The notes under the pieces: generated by a model
Told to the model about the DNA's origin: nothing
What the model saw: only the letters and a program-made list of their open reading frames with translations
The model's database searches: none
Made by a program: the position numbers and the translations under genes
Shown here: in pieces, positions 50,295-59,058 of the stretch
How positions within the stretch are numbered: the stretch's first letter is position 1
Layout of the letters: each line of letters opens with the position of its first letter
Source of the DNA: Pseudohalioglobus sediminis
GTDB lineage: Bacteria > Pseudomonadota > Gammaproteobacteria > Pseudomonadales > Halieaceae
Direction of reading: 5' to 3'
NCBI RefSeq assembly: GCF_008370495.1
Contig: NZ_VTUX01000004.1
Coordinates: 1 to 64,000 of the forward strand
Length of the DNA stretch: 64,000 nucleotides

Positions 50295-50318
50295 CCACTC
50301 GCGCTCCGGCGCGGGTGG
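50295..50318 (+). terminator. Probable terminator of the porin gene
   Basis: CCACTCGCGC (50295-50304) pairs with GCGCGGGTGG (50309-50318), with one G-U wobble, around a four-base loop. TTCTATCTTTCT follows directly. It lies 17 bases past the porin stop and 44 bases before nnrS. Confidence 0.65.
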
Positions 50319-50361
50319 TTCTATCTTTCTATACAGGCGTTTTCAGCCAGGTGGCCAGAAC

Positions 50362-51576
50362 ATGAGTAAATTGTTGAGTAACGGGCAAATCGTGGACCGC
50401 GAGGTGCCCCAGGGCCTGCCGTTTTTCCGTTTGGCGTTTCGGCCCTTTTTTCTTCTCGGTTCACTGTTCAGCGTTGTCAGCCTGATGCTGTGGGCAGCGG
50501 TAATGGCCGGCACGGCGGAACCGGCGCTCTATGGTGGCGCGCTATGGTGGCATGTGCACGAGATGCTGTTCGGCTTCGTCGCGGCCATAGTGGTTGGCTT
50601 TCTGCTGACAGCGGTGCAGACCTGGACCGGGGTGCCGGGATTGCACGGGCCCGGGCTGGCTGCTCTGGTGGCATTGTGGTTGTCGGCAAGGCTCGGCTTC
50701 GCCTTCAGCGATGTCGTGCCGCACCCGGTGCCCGTTGTGCTCGATCTTCTGTTCCTTCCGGTCGCAGCCGCCGTTCTGGCGCGCTCTGTGGTCAAGGTAC
50801 GCCAGTGGCGCAACATCGTTTTCGTACCGGTGTTGCTGTTGATGACTCTTGCAAATGGCGTGATGCACTGGTCCGCAGCCGCGGAAAACGGCGAATTGCT
50901 GGCCGTAGCAGGGCGGGCGATGGTGTTGCTGGTGACGTTGTTGATGACAATTATTGCTGGTCGCGTGGTGCCAATGTTTACCGCCAACGGTACTGGCACT
51001 GAACGGGTAGAGAGTCTCCCTTGGCTGGAAAAAGCCAGCATGATATCGATATTGCTGGCGGTGCCGGTTGGCCTGGCCGTGGCGAAGCTGCCCTCCACTC
51101 TGGTAACGGTAGTATTGCTGGTTACCGCCGCGATACACGGTCTGCGTGTTTTTCGCTGGCGTTTTCGGGTGACGCTGCGCACGCCGCTGGTCTGGTCGCT
51201 GCACTTGAGTTACTGGTGCATACCCCTGGGGCTGCTGCTTTACGGCCTTAGCGGCGTGCCCGGCGCTGTGATCACCCAGACCCAGGCGATCCATACATTA
51301 ACCGTCGGTGGCATGGGCATGATGATATTGGCGATGATTTCACGTGTGTCCCTTGGTCACACGGGGCGACCGATCAGGGTGGGGGCGATAATGGCGTTGG
51401 CGTTTGTGGCTGTCTACGCGGCGTTTATCGTGCGGGTATTCGGCATCGTGATTACCGGCGATTATCTCAGCACGATTATCACGGCGGTGGTGTTGTGGGC
51501 GATCGGCTATGGCTGTTTCGTAGCTTGTTACCTGCCTATTCTGGTGCGCGGGAGAATCGATGGCCGTCCGGGTTAG
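50362..51576 (+). CDS. nnrS: NnrS family membrane protein
   Basis: A 404-residue protein with about twelve hydrophobic segments. The NnrS signature FRLAFRPFFLLGSLFS is near the N-terminus, and WWHVHEMLFGFVAAIVVGFL, LLTAVQTWTGVPG and GGMGMMILAMISRVSLGHTG are all typical. NnrS proteins contain haem and copper in characterised species and protect against NO-related stress. It lies directly downstream of the nitrate reductase operon, where NO handling is expected. Whether it shares the nar transcript or has its own promoter is uncertain, since a hairpin precedes it. Confidence 0.95.
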   Translation: MSKLLSNGQIVDREVPQGLPFFRLAFRPFFLLGSLFSVVSLMLWAAVMAGTAEPALYGGALWWHVHEMLFGFVAAIVVGFLLTAVQTWTGVPGLHGPGLAALVALWLSARLGFAFSDVVPHPVPVVLDLLFLPVAAAVLARSVVKVRQWRNIVFVPVLLLMTLANGVMHWSAAAENGELLAVAGRAMVLLVTLLMTIIAGRVVPMFTANGTGTERVESLPWLEKASMISILLAVPVGLAVAKLPSTLVTVVLLVTAAIHGLRVFRWRFRVTLRTPLVWSLHLSYWCIPLGLLLYGLSGVPGAVITQTQAIHTLTVGGMGMMILAMISRVSLGHTGRPIRVGAIMALAFVAVYAAFIVRVFGIVITGDYLSTIITAVVLWAIGYGCFVACYLPILVRGRIDGRPG

Positions 51577-51614
51577 GTCGCCAGTATAAGCCAGGCCAAT
51601 TGAGCAGTAGCGCG

Positions 51615-52229
51615 CTATCGGGGCTGGCTATCACAGTCTTTTTTTGCCGCAATGCGTAGATACGGTTTGCGCACTCGCAGCGTTCCCTCTGCCTGGTGCA
51701 GGAAGCCTGCGCGCACGAAGTCTGTACCCCGCGGTATCTTCAGGGTGATGCTGACCGGCGTCCAGTCGGTTTGGCCCAGGCGCGGTTCATGCTCCAGGCT
51801 GGAATTTATCACCACATTGCTGCCACGCCTGGCGAGGAAGGTGAGGCCGCCGCCGGGGGTGAAGGTGTGATCCTGCGGCAGGCTGAGGTCCAGTTTTACC
51901 TCGGCGCCAAAGGTCACCCGCTTGCCGGCAACGGTACCCGGGTCAACGCTCTGGGTGAGGATGAACCAGGGTTCTCCGCCTGTCTTCACAATCTCCAGTT
52001 CCCCGTTCTGTGCCTGGTACTCAAAGGTCTGGCCGGCTGCATGCTCGGATGATGACCATTTGCGCTGGGCACGCGGGGCCGTGATGGACAGAAAGGAGGG
52101 GTCCTGCAGCAGGTTCTTGCCGCGCGGTGCGCAGGCATCAGCGCTGTCTTTGGCTGGCTGGTTATCGGCAGTGCATCCGGTAACCAGCAGTGCGGTCACG
52201 GCAACAACGGCAAGTCTTGGTATGGTCAT
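51615..52229 (-). CDS. Lipoprotein with carbohydrate-binding-like beta-sandwich
   Basis: A 204-residue lipoprotein from ATG 52229 (MTIPRLAVVAVTALLVTGCT). After the lipobox cysteine comes a ~30-residue linker and then a beta-rich domain: NLLQDPSFLSI, WSSSEHAAGQTFEYQAQNGELEIV, WFILTQSVDPGTVAGKRVTFGAEVK and VRAGFLHQAEGTLRVRKPYLRI. The layout resembles CBM4/9-type or galactose-binding-like sandwiches. Ligand unknown. It is convergent with nnrS (38-base gap) and divergent from the aldehyde dehydrogenase gene. Confidence 0.8.
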   Translation of the reverse strand: MTIPRLAVVAVTALLVTGCTADNQPAKDSADACAPRGKNLLQDPSFLSITAPRAQRKWSSSEHAAGQTFEYQAQNGELEIVKTGGEPWFILTQSVDPGTVAGKRVTFGAEVKLDLSLPQDHTFTPGGGLTFLARRGSNVVINSSLEHEPRLGQTDWTPVSITLKIPRGTDFVRAGFLHQAEGTLRVRKPYLRIAAKKDCDSQPR

Positions 52230-52350
52230 ATAAGTTGGTCCGGTTTTGTCGGGCGCTGCCGGCGACTCTAACATAAATGTTGTCGCTGCATGCTCCCGGA
52301 ACATAGGCTATATTCCTGATGCCAATCGTCACAACCAGAGGACAATAACA

Positions 52351-53871
52351 ATGTTGTACGCAATGCCCGGCAGCGAGAATGCGCTGTTCCAATTCAAGGA
52401 CCGCTACGCCAATTTTATCGGGGGCGAGTGGCTCGCTCCGCTGGAAGGTAAATACTTCGACAACACCACGCCGGTGACCGGTGAGGCCTTTTGCGAGGTG
52501 CCCCGGTCCACGCCGGCTGACCTCAACAAGGCGCTGGATGCAGCGCACGCGGCCGCAGAGAGCTGGGGTAAAACCTCGGTGCAGGAGCGCTCCAACCTGT
52601 TGTTGAAAATAGCCGATCGCATGGAGTCCAACCTGGAGACGCTGGCCTATGTGGAGACCTGGGAAAACGGCAAGAGTATTCGCGAGACCCTGAACGCGGA
52701 TATTCCGCTGGCTGTAGACCACTTTCGCTACTTCGCCGGCTGCATCCGTGCGCAGGAGGGTTCTGCCGCGGAAATCGATGCCACCACTGTCGCCTACCAT
52801 TTCCATGAGCCCCTGGGTGTGGTGGGGCAGATCATCCCCTGGAACTTCCCGCTGTTGATGGCGGCCTGGAAGCTGGCACCGGCACTCGCCGCGGGGAACT
52901 GCGTGATACTCAAGCCCGCGGAGCAGACGCCGATTTCCATTCTGGTGTGGATGGAGATGGTACAGGACCTGCTGCCGGCTGGCGTGGTCAACATCCTCAA
53001 CGGTTTTGGCGGCGAAATCGGGCAGGCGCTGGCTTCCTCTGACCGTATTGCCAAGATCGCATTCACGGGCTCCACCGCGGTGGGGCACCAGATCCTCGCC
53101 AATGCGGCCAAAACGCTGATTCCCTCCACCGTAGAGCTGGGTGGCAAGTCTCCCAGTATCTATTTCGAAGACGTGATGCAGCAGGAAGAGGAGTTTGTCA
53201 GCAAGTGCATCGAGGGCGTGCTACTGGGCTTCTTCAACCAGGGTGAGGTGTGTACCTGCCCGTCGCGGGCGCTGGTGCAGGAGAGCATCTACGATGACTT
53301 CATCGAGCGCGTGCTGGAGCGGGCCGGGCAGATCAAGCAGGGCAATCCCTTTGACACCGAGACCATGATCGGCGCGCAGGCGTCCAAGGAACAGTTCGAC
53401 AAGATCATGAGCTATATGGACATTGCCAGGCAGGACGGCGCCCAGTTCCTGCTCGGCGGCAACAAGGCCACCGTGGGTAGCGATATCGCCGGTGGCTACT
53501 ACGTGGAGCCCACCCTGCTCAAGGGCAGTAACGACATGCGCGTGTTCCAGGAGGAGATCTTTGGCCCGACCCTGGGCATCACCACCTTCAAGGACGAGGC
53601 CGAGGCACTGCAGATTGCCAATGCCACCGAGTACGGCCTCGGTGCCGGCGTGTGGACGCGCGACACCAACCGCGCCTTCCGCGTGGCCAGGGCCATCCAG
53701 GCCGGCCGTGTATGGATGAACTGCTACCATGCTTACCCCGCGCATGCGGCCTTCGGTGGCTACAAGAAATCCGGCATAGGGCGTGAAACCCACAAGATGG
53801 CGCTGGACCACTACCAGCAGACGAAAAACATGCTGGTCAGCCACGACATCAATCCACTGGGCTTTTTCTGA
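52351..53871 (+). CDS. NAD-dependent aldehyde dehydrogenase, ExaC/AldB-like
   Basis: A 506-residue ALDH from ATG 52351, after AGAGGACAATAAC. The cofactor site has [20 protein letters not shown], the general base glutamate is in [13 protein letters not shown], and the catalytic cysteine is in [21 protein letters not shown] is the form found in AldB and ExaC enzymes that oxidise acetaldehyde and related aldehydes. The N-terminal [20 protein letters not shown] also matches that group. The preferred aldehyde is not certain. A DMT exporter gene begins 32 bases downstream. Confidence 0.93.
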   Translation: MLYAMPGSENALFQFKDRYANFIGGEWLAPLEGKYFDNTTPVTGEAFCEVPRSTPADLNKALDAAHAAAESWGKTSVQERSNLLLKIADRMESNLETLAYVETWENGKSIRETLNADIPLAVDHFRYFAGCIRAQEGSAAEIDATTVAYHFHEPLGVVGQIIPWNFPLLMAAWKLAPALAAGNCVILKPAEQTPISILVWMEMVQDLLPAGVVNILNGFGGEIGQALASSDRIAKIAFTGSTAVGHQILANAAKTLIPSTVELGGKSPSIYFEDVMQQEEEFVSKCIEGVLLGFFNQGEVCTCPSRALVQESIYDDFIERVLERAGQIKQGNPFDTETMIGAQASKEQFDKIMSYMDIARQDGAQFLLGGNKATVGSDIAGGYYVEPTLLKGSNDMRVFQEEIFGPTLGITTFKDEAEALQIANATEYGLGAGVWTRDTNRAFRVARAIQAGRVWMNCYHAYPAHAAFGGYKKSGIGRETHKMALDHYQQTKNMLVSHDINPLGFF

Positions 53872-53903
53872 GTCACAACAATACAGGCCTGGCCGTCGCC
53901 TGG

Positions 53904-54776
53904 ATGGCGGCGGCGTTATTCGGCTTCTGCCTGCTGGCGATCGCCAGTCGCGAGCTGACCCGGCACATGGCCACCCTGGACATCCTGTTCTGGCGCAGCC
54001 TGCTGGGGTTTGGTGTGGTCAGCCTGGTGCTGATGCGGGCGGGCGTGCTGAACCCGGCTGGCCTGCGGCCGCAATTGATAGGTTGGCACCTGCTGCGCAA
54101 CAGCACGCACTTCTGTGGCCAGTGCGCCTGGTTGATTGCCATTGCGGCGCTGCCGCTCGCTGAAGTGTTCGCGCTGGAGTTCACCACGCCACTGTGGGCC
54201 GCGCTGCTGGCTGCGCTGTTCATGGGCGAACCGATGAACCGTGGACGCTGGCTGGCCCTGCTGCTGGGCCTGTTGGGTATCCTGGTGATCCTGCGCCCCG
54301 GTGCCGCAGCGATTAATCCGGCCAGCCTGGTGATGCTGGCGGGAGCCGCCAGTTTCGCGGTCAGCGTGATCGTCACCCGCAAGCTGACGCAGCTGTTGCA
54401 CGGCCACCCACAGACTTTTTTCCTGGTCCTGTTTTACATGACGCTGATGCAGGGCCTGTTCGCTTTCCTGCCGATAGCCACGGAACTGCAGGTTCCGCCC
54501 GCTGAGGTCTGGCACTGGCTGCTGGTGGCAGCGCTCACCGCGCTGGCGGCGCACTATTGCCTGAGCCGCGCCCTGTCCTATGCCGATGCCGCCGTGGTCA
54601 TGCCCATCGATTACCTGCGCCTGCCGTTGATCATGGTGGCGGCCTGGTGGCTTTACGGTGAGGCCGTCAGTCTGTGGCTGCTGCTGGGCGCCGCGCTGAT
54701 TATTGCCGGTAATGCGCTGGGCCTGTACCTGGAAACGCGGAAGCTGCGCCGGGCCCTGCAGTCAGCTCAGGCGTAG
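53904..54776 (+). CDS. EamA family drug/metabolite transporter
   Basis: A 290-residue protein with ten hydrophobic helices. Diagnostic stretches are SRELTRHMATLDILFWRSLL, CAWLIAIAALPLAEVFALEF, TTPLWAALLAALFMGEPMNR and a second-half YLRLPLIMVAAWWLYGE. The ATG at 53904 leaves the first helix short (MAAALFGFCLLAIAS). Upstream in-frame residues (GLAVAW) look helix-like, so a non-ATG start nearer the aldehyde dehydrogenase stop is possible. The substrate is unknown. Its end overlaps the convergent SDR gene by ten bases. Confidence 0.85.
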   Translation: MAAALFGFCLLAIASRELTRHMATLDILFWRSLLGFGVVSLVLMRAGVLNPAGLRPQLIGWHLLRNSTHFCGQCAWLIAIAALPLAEVFALEFTTPLWAALLAALFMGEPMNRGRWLALLLGLLGILVILRPGAAAINPASLVMLAGAASFAVSVIVTRKLTQLLHGHPQTFFLVLFYMTLMQGLFAFLPIATELQVPPAEVWHWLLVAALTALAAHYCLSRALSYADAAVVMPIDYLRLPLIMVAAWWLYGEAVSLWLLLGAALIIAGNALGLYLETRKLRRALQSAQA

Positions 54777-55762
54777 CCGTTGGCGCGAAACCACTCTATG
54801 GAGTCGCGCACCGCCGTCTCCACGGGTGTTTGCGGCAGCCCCAGTTCACGTACCGCCTTGCTGGAGTCCACGTAGAAGTGCTCCATGGTGTAGGTACTGT
54901 TTTTCACCGTGGTGATGGGCGCTTTGCCGGTCAGCTTGGAAAACAGCTCGGCCAGTCGCGCCACCCGCAGCATGGTGTTGCGGGAGATCTCCTTGACGCC
55001 GACGTTGTCGATGCCGGCGACGCGACCAACCAGTTGCAGGAACTCCTGGTTGCTCATGTTGTTGTCGGTGTTGCCGAGGATGTAGGACTCGCCGACGCGC
55101 CCCTTGTCCATGGCCAGCACATGACCGGCTGCGACATCGCGCACATCCACGGGGCAGACACCGCCGTCCCAGTAGTTTTTCATCTTGCCCTGCAGGGCGC
55201 CGATAATCATGGTGCCCGTCGGCGTGGGTGCCCTGTCGCCGGGGCCGAAGGGAAGCCCTGGCATTACCATGGTGACCGGCAGGCCATCCTTGACCATCCC
55301 CTTCACTTCCAGGTGGCTGATGTACTTGGACAGGATATAGGGGCTGGCAAAGTGCCAGCTGGCAAAGGGAGTCTCTTCTGTTGAGGGCGTTCCCTTGCCG
55401 TCTGTGCCGATGGCAGCAATGCTGCTGGTGTAGACGATTTTCTCCAGCCCCGCTGCCAGCGCCGCGCGCATCAGGTGGCGGGTGCCTTCCACGTTGATCT
55501 TGTAGTGCAGGTCGGGGTCTTTCGTCCATACCGCAAACAGGGCGGCCAGGTGATACAGTTTGTCTACACCCTGCACCGCTTGGGCGAGGGACTGCGGGTC
55601 CAGCAGGTTGCCCTCGACAAATTCCACCTCCATGCCGGCGAGTGGCGAACGGTCTTCGCCCGGCATTACCATGGCCCGGACTTCATCGCCCTGGTCCAGG
55701 CAGAGACGCGCGACGTGGTTACCAATAAAGCCGGTGGCACCGGTAATCAGGACTTTGCTCAT
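54767..55762 (-). CDS. NAD-dependent epimerase/dehydratase (extended SDR)
   Basis: A 331-residue extended SDR. The nucleotide site is VLITGATGFIGNHVARLCL and the catalytic set is TSSIAAIG and SPYILSKY (YxxxK). DPDLHYKINVEGTRHLMRAA is the typical NVxGT block and GLPFGPGDRAPTPTG the substrate loop. The sequence has the look of HpnA-like hopanoid-associated epimerases or dihydroflavonol-reductase-like proteins. No hopanoid genes are near, so specificity is open. It overlaps the GST gene upstream by four bases (ATGA). Confidence 0.88.
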   Translation of the reverse strand: MSKVLITGATGFIGNHVARLCLDQGDEVRAMVMPGEDRSPLAGMEVEFVEGNLLDPQSLAQAVQGVDKLYHLAALFAVWTKDPDLHYKINVEGTRHLMRAALAAGLEKIVYTSSIAAIGTDGKGTPSTEETPFASWHFASPYILSKYISHLEVKGMVKDGLPVTMVMPGLPFGPGDRAPTPTGTMIIGALQGKMKNYWDGGVCPVDVRDVAAGHVLAMDKGRVGESYILGNTDNNMSNQEFLQLVGRVAGIDNVGVKEISRNTMLRVARLAELFSKLTGKAPITTVKNSTYTMEHFYVDSSKAVRELGLPQTPVETAVRDSIEWFRANGYA

Positions 55763-56487
55763 GAATCATCCTCTTTGCTGGTGGCGTTTGCTGGCGAGGC
55801 TCGCTCGCTGGTGGTTTGTTCTACTCGCTCCATCCACGCTACCACCGCGCTGTATCGGGCGATTTGCGCTGCAGCCATGTCGGCGTCGCGCAATGCATCG
55901 AACATGCCGTACACGGCGAGATCGGCAAGGCTGATCCGGTTGCCGACCAGCCACTGCGCCTCCGACAGCAGGTCATTTACCGCCTCGATATGCCGGGTCA
56001 CGTCGATCATCAATTGTTCCGGGCTCTTGCGGCCAATACCCTGGCTGGCAGTGATTTTGGCGATGCCGCCAGGCACAACTTTGGGCAGCAACCAGCGCAG
56101 GAAGGCGCTCTCGTGCTCGACCATGCGCGGAATATTGCGTTCCCTGTTGCCTGGCGTGGTAAAGCGCAGGTGCATTTCGTAGAAATAGAGGCTCTCGTCC
56201 GCCCAGTCTTCCAGCACGTGCACCTGGCCCCGCAGGGCGGGATCGGCCGGAATCAGTGGCGGCTCGGGAAACGCCTGCTCCAGGTAATGCGCGACGTCGG
56301 TGGAATCACATATCACCCGGCCGTCGTGTTCCAGGGCGGGCAGTTTGCCAATGGGGTTCAGCGCGGCCACTTGCTTGCGTTCACCCAGCTGCCAGTACTG
56401 CTCGGTAAACGCGATGCCCTTGAAGTTGAGCATGCGCTGCAACTTCTCGTTGTACGGAGATAAATGGTACTGGTGCAATACGAGCAT
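55759..56487 (-). CDS. Glutathione S-transferase family protein
   Basis: A 242-residue GST. The N-terminal thioredoxin fold has LHQYHLSPYNEKLQRMLNFK and the conserved cis-proline motif in NPIGKLPALE. ICDSTDVAHYLEQAFPEP corresponds to the SNAIL/TRAIL-like glutathione site. The helical C-terminal domain contains LVGNRISLADLAVYGMF, the usual N-capping/hydrophobic-staple motif. A serine, not tyrosine, appears in the active-site position (LSPYNEK). The substrate is unknown. It is translationally coupled to the extended SDR. Confidence 0.92.
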   Translation of the reverse strand: MLVLHQYHLSPYNEKLQRMLNFKGIAFTEQYWQLGERKQVAALNPIGKLPALEHDGRVICDSTDVAHYLEQAFPEPPLIPADPALRGQVHVLEDWADESLYFYEMHLRFTTPGNRERNIPRMVEHESAFLRWLLPKVVPGGIAKITASQGIGRKSPEQLMIDVTRHIEAVNDLLSEAQWLVGNRISLADLAVYGMFDALRDADMAAAQIARYSAVVAWMERVEQTTSERASPANATSKEDDS

Positions 56488-56533
56488 TGATTTGTATTCC
56501 GGGAACGGGGGTCAGGACAGGTGTCCGGCGTGC

Positions 56534-56986
56534 TCAGCCATGGTGGTTTTCAAACAACTCCACCAGCAGCGGATCGCCCTCTCTTTCGAGATAGGCTACG
56601 GCCAGTCCTTCCCCATAGCGCTTGTGCCAGATGGCTGTGAAACCCAACTCCTGAGCCGCGGCCACGGTCTGTTCCAGCGAGTCCACGGTAAAGCGCAGGT
56701 GGTGCATGCCCTCGCGACCGGCATCGAGAAATTCCTTGTGCGGGCAGCCACCGCTCAGCCACTGGATGAGTTCGATTTCCAGGTCGCCACTGCGCGCAAA
56801 GGCCAGTTTCATGTCGCAGGTTTCCTCACCACCGCGGTAGTGATAGGACATCGGGCCCGGGTCCATGGTCTGGAAAGGGCCAAACAGGGGCTCGTAGCGG
56901 GCCATGGCCGCGGACAGGTCGCTGACCACGAAACCGACCTGGTCGCAGGGCGGTAACTTCAGCTGTGTTCTCAGGTCCTCTGGCAT
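56534..56986 (-). CDS. VOC (glyoxalase/dioxygenase superfamily) protein
   Basis: A 150-residue VOC protein with two beta-alpha-beta-beta-beta units. The first begins CDQVGFVVSDLSAAMARYEP and the second GMHHLRFTVDSLEQTVAAAQ. Putative metal ligands could be His in MSYHYRGG, Glu in LEIELIQW, His in GMHHLRF and Glu in LLVELFENH. It resembles methylmalonyl-CoA epimerase or glyoxalase relatives, but I cannot choose a reaction. It is upstream of the GST gene on the same strand, with a 46-base gap. Confidence 0.88.
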   Translation of the reverse strand: MPEDLRTQLKLPPCDQVGFVVSDLSAAMARYEPLFGPFQTMDPGPMSYHYRGGEETCDMKLAFARSGDLEIELIQWLSGGCPHKEFLDAGREGMHHLRFTVDSLEQTVAAAQELGFTAIWHKRYGEGLAVAYLEREGDPLLVELFENHHG

Positions 56987-57091
56987 CGGCTCTGGGTCTC
57001 TGCTGGTTATCGTTCCCGCATGCTAACAGGCCGGCGCGCAGTTTCACTGGCTGGTCAGGCCATATTTGCTGGCGCAACTGGCACGCCTGGC

Positions 57092-58486
57092 CTAGTCGCT
57101 GCAGCTGCGTTCCGCCGCCGGTGTATTCAGCAGTTGTTCCAGCAGTATTGGCCGGTCTGTCATGATCGCGTCGACGCCGAGCTCCATCATGCGCAGCATT
57201 TCCTCGCAGGTATTGATAGTCCATACCTGCACGGCCAGGTTGGCGTTGTGCGCGTCGGTGACGAAGTCCTCGGTGACTACTTCGAGGAAAAAGCCCGGCG
57301 GCAGCTGCGCCGGGTTGATCTGGCTGGTGTCCGGGGGAACCTGGAAAGCCACGTGTTCTGGCACCGGCGGGATGACGCCGTCACCCAGGGCGCCCAGTAC
57401 CAGCAGCGAACCCTGGTCCAGTGGTATGGATGTGTGCACACAGGGCGCCACGGCCTTGAAGTTGTTGGCCGCCTCATCGACAAAGGAGGCGGCGATGATG
57501 TCATCGCGACGACCATAGCGTTGCAGCAGCGCCGCCATCTGCTGTTCATAGTCACCCCTGCCATCCAGGTCCGGTTTCAGCTCCACATTGATCAGTTCGT
57601 GGGGAAACCGCTGCAGTGCTTCCTCAAGGGTGGGAATCTGGAAGTCACTGGCGCTGTAGCCGGGCGGTGGCGGTCTGTCGCCGGTGGCAATGCCGCGATA
57701 GACGTAGTCTGCCTCGGGCCTGTCGTGCGGCGTGCCTGCACCGGGCACGAACCAGTACGCCGCGTCCAGCGCTTTCAGCTCGGCCAGGGTAAGGTCGACC
57801 ACGTTGCCGGTGCCATTGGTGGTGCGATCTACATCCAGGTCGTGGAGGATCACCAGCTCGTTGTCGCGGGTCTGGTAGACGTCCATCTCCAGTACATCGG
57901 CGCCGGCCAGGGCGACCTCGGCATAGGCGAACAGGGTGTTCTCCGGGAAGTCGATTACGCCGCCGCGGTGGGCGTAGTTCAGTGGGTCGGCGCCGTTGAC
58001 CCGCCAGGGATTGGCGTCCACTTCAAACGCTGCATCGCAGGCGCTGTCGTCGTTGGCGATGGTGCCGGTGACGGTGTCCGCGGTGGCCGTGACATTACCC
58101 GTGGCGGAAAAAGCGAGTGCCAGGGTCTCCGCCGGTTCCTCCTCGGCGTCGCCCAGCACGTCGACCTCGATGAAGGTCTCCAGCGAGCCCGCGGCGATGG
58201 TCACGTCGCCGACGGTATCCAGGTAGTCCTCGCCCGCGGTGGCGGTCACTGCCGATGTCTCGAAACTGATGCTGACATCGCGGGGTTGCGGCACGTCGAG
58301 TATGGCGCGAAAACGCAGCGTGGGCATTTCCCCCGGTGCCCCCTCGGGTACGGCCAGCGGAATCACACTGAGAGTGGATGGCGGTACCGGCGGCCGGTCG
58401 CTGCTGTCGGAGCAGCCTGCGAGCAGGGTCGAGGTGGCGATCAGGGCAACAATGGTTGAGCGTGTGGACAAGGGCGTGGTTCCCAT
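57092..58486 (-). CDS. Lipoprotein glycerophosphodiester phosphodiesterase with Calx-beta-like domain
   Basis: A 464-residue protein from ATG 58486. The signal ends STLLAGCSD, a lipobox. Residues ~35-150 form a beta domain with EGAPGEMPTLRFRA, TAGEDYLDT and TGTIANDD, as in Calx-beta calcium-binding folds. The GDPD domain (about 165-450) has NYAHRGGVIDFPENTLFAYA, LEMDVYQTRDNELVILHD, INVELKP and the VQVWTINTCEEM/MTDRP end. It would release glycerol-3-phosphate from lipid-derived diesters in the periplasm or at the cell surface. The fused Calx-beta domain is uncommon. Confidence 0.9.
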   Translation of the reverse strand: MGTTPLSTRSTIVALIATSTLLAGCSDSSDRPPVPPSTLSVIPLAVPEGAPGEMPTLRFRAILDVPQPRDVSISFETSAVTATAGEDYLDTVGDVTIAAGSLETFIEVDVLGDAEEEPAETLALAFSATGNVTATADTVTGTIANDDSACDAAFEVDANPWRVNGADPLNYAHRGGVIDFPENTLFAYAEVALAGADVLEMDVYQTRDNELVILHDLDVDRTTNGTGNVVDLTLAELKALDAAYWFVPGAGTPHDRPEADYVYRGIATGDRPPPPGYSASDFQIPTLEEALQRFPHELINVELKPDLDGRGDYEQQMAALLQRYGRRDDIIAASFVDEAANNFKAVAPCVHTSIPLDQGSLLVLGALGDGVIPPVPEHVAFQVPPDTSQINPAQLPPGFFLEVVTEDFVTDAHNANLAVQVWTINTCEEMLRMMELGVDAIMTDRPILLEQLLNTPAAERSCSD

Positions 58487-58556
58487 CGGGCAGGTAACAG
58501 GAGCCACAGCCTAGCACTGCAGGCGCGGTGGGGCGAGTGTGCGTTGGGCGCGCCGG

Positions 58557-58985
58557 TCAGTCGCTGAAGTCAGCGGCGCTTTTCTTCGCCATCTCTTCCA
58601 GGAACCACCCCGGGAACTGGCTGACGAATTTGTTCATGTCCCAGTAGTCGTGCCAGCGATACACCAGGCCGTCCTTCATTTCGTGCATGGTGGCAAAGGT
58701 GTGTTCACAGGTCTCACCCGTGTTGAAGGTCCACTTCTCCGTGTGGTCCAGGAACACCACGTCACCTTCCGCAGCCATGTGATGGGTGGTCTGCTCCTGT
58801 TTTTCCAGGTGGTCCCATGCGATCGACAGCCGCTTGACGACATTCTCGGGTCCGTGCGCCCCGGGGTCGTCGCTGGGCATGTCGCGGTAGTGAATCTCCG
58901 GGTGCAGGCAGGCTTTCAGTGTCTCCCAGTCCCCTTCCGACAGCGCCTGCCAGAGTTTTGCCACGGTTACTTTATGGTTGCTCAC
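58557..58985 (-). CDS. SnoaL/NTF2-like polyketide-cyclase-fold protein
   Basis: A 142-residue protein. GTG 58985 is the best start because AAGGAACAGGCT sits right before it; the open frame to 59153 adds Thr/Pro/Cys-rich residues. The NTF2-like fold is seen in KLWQALSEGDWETLKACLHP, RDMPSDDPGAHGPENVVKRL and TFATMHEMKDGLVYRWHDYW. The cavity aspartates and histidines that catalyse in limonene epoxide hydrolase or SnoaL are partly present (HPEIHYRDMP). Reaction unknown. It is a single gene. Confidence 0.82.
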   Translation of the reverse strand: MSNHKVTVAKLWQALSEGDWETLKACLHPEIHYRDMPSDDPGAHGPENVVKRLSIAWDHLEKQEQTTHHMAAEGDVVFLDHTEKWTFNTGETCEHTFATMHEMKDGLVYRWHDYWDMNKFVSQFPGWFLEEMAKKSAADFSD

Positions 58986-59058
58986 AGCCTGTTCCTTGTA
59001 AATGCGATGCGGTAGCAGTGTCGCAGAATTGCAGTCGCTTTCACAACTACTCGCCGCG

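Noticed and set aside
57020-58459. 479-residue plus-strand open frame antisense to the phosphodiesterase gene
   Set aside because: The opposite strand has a lipobox and full GDPD motifs; the plus-strand frame shows no domain.
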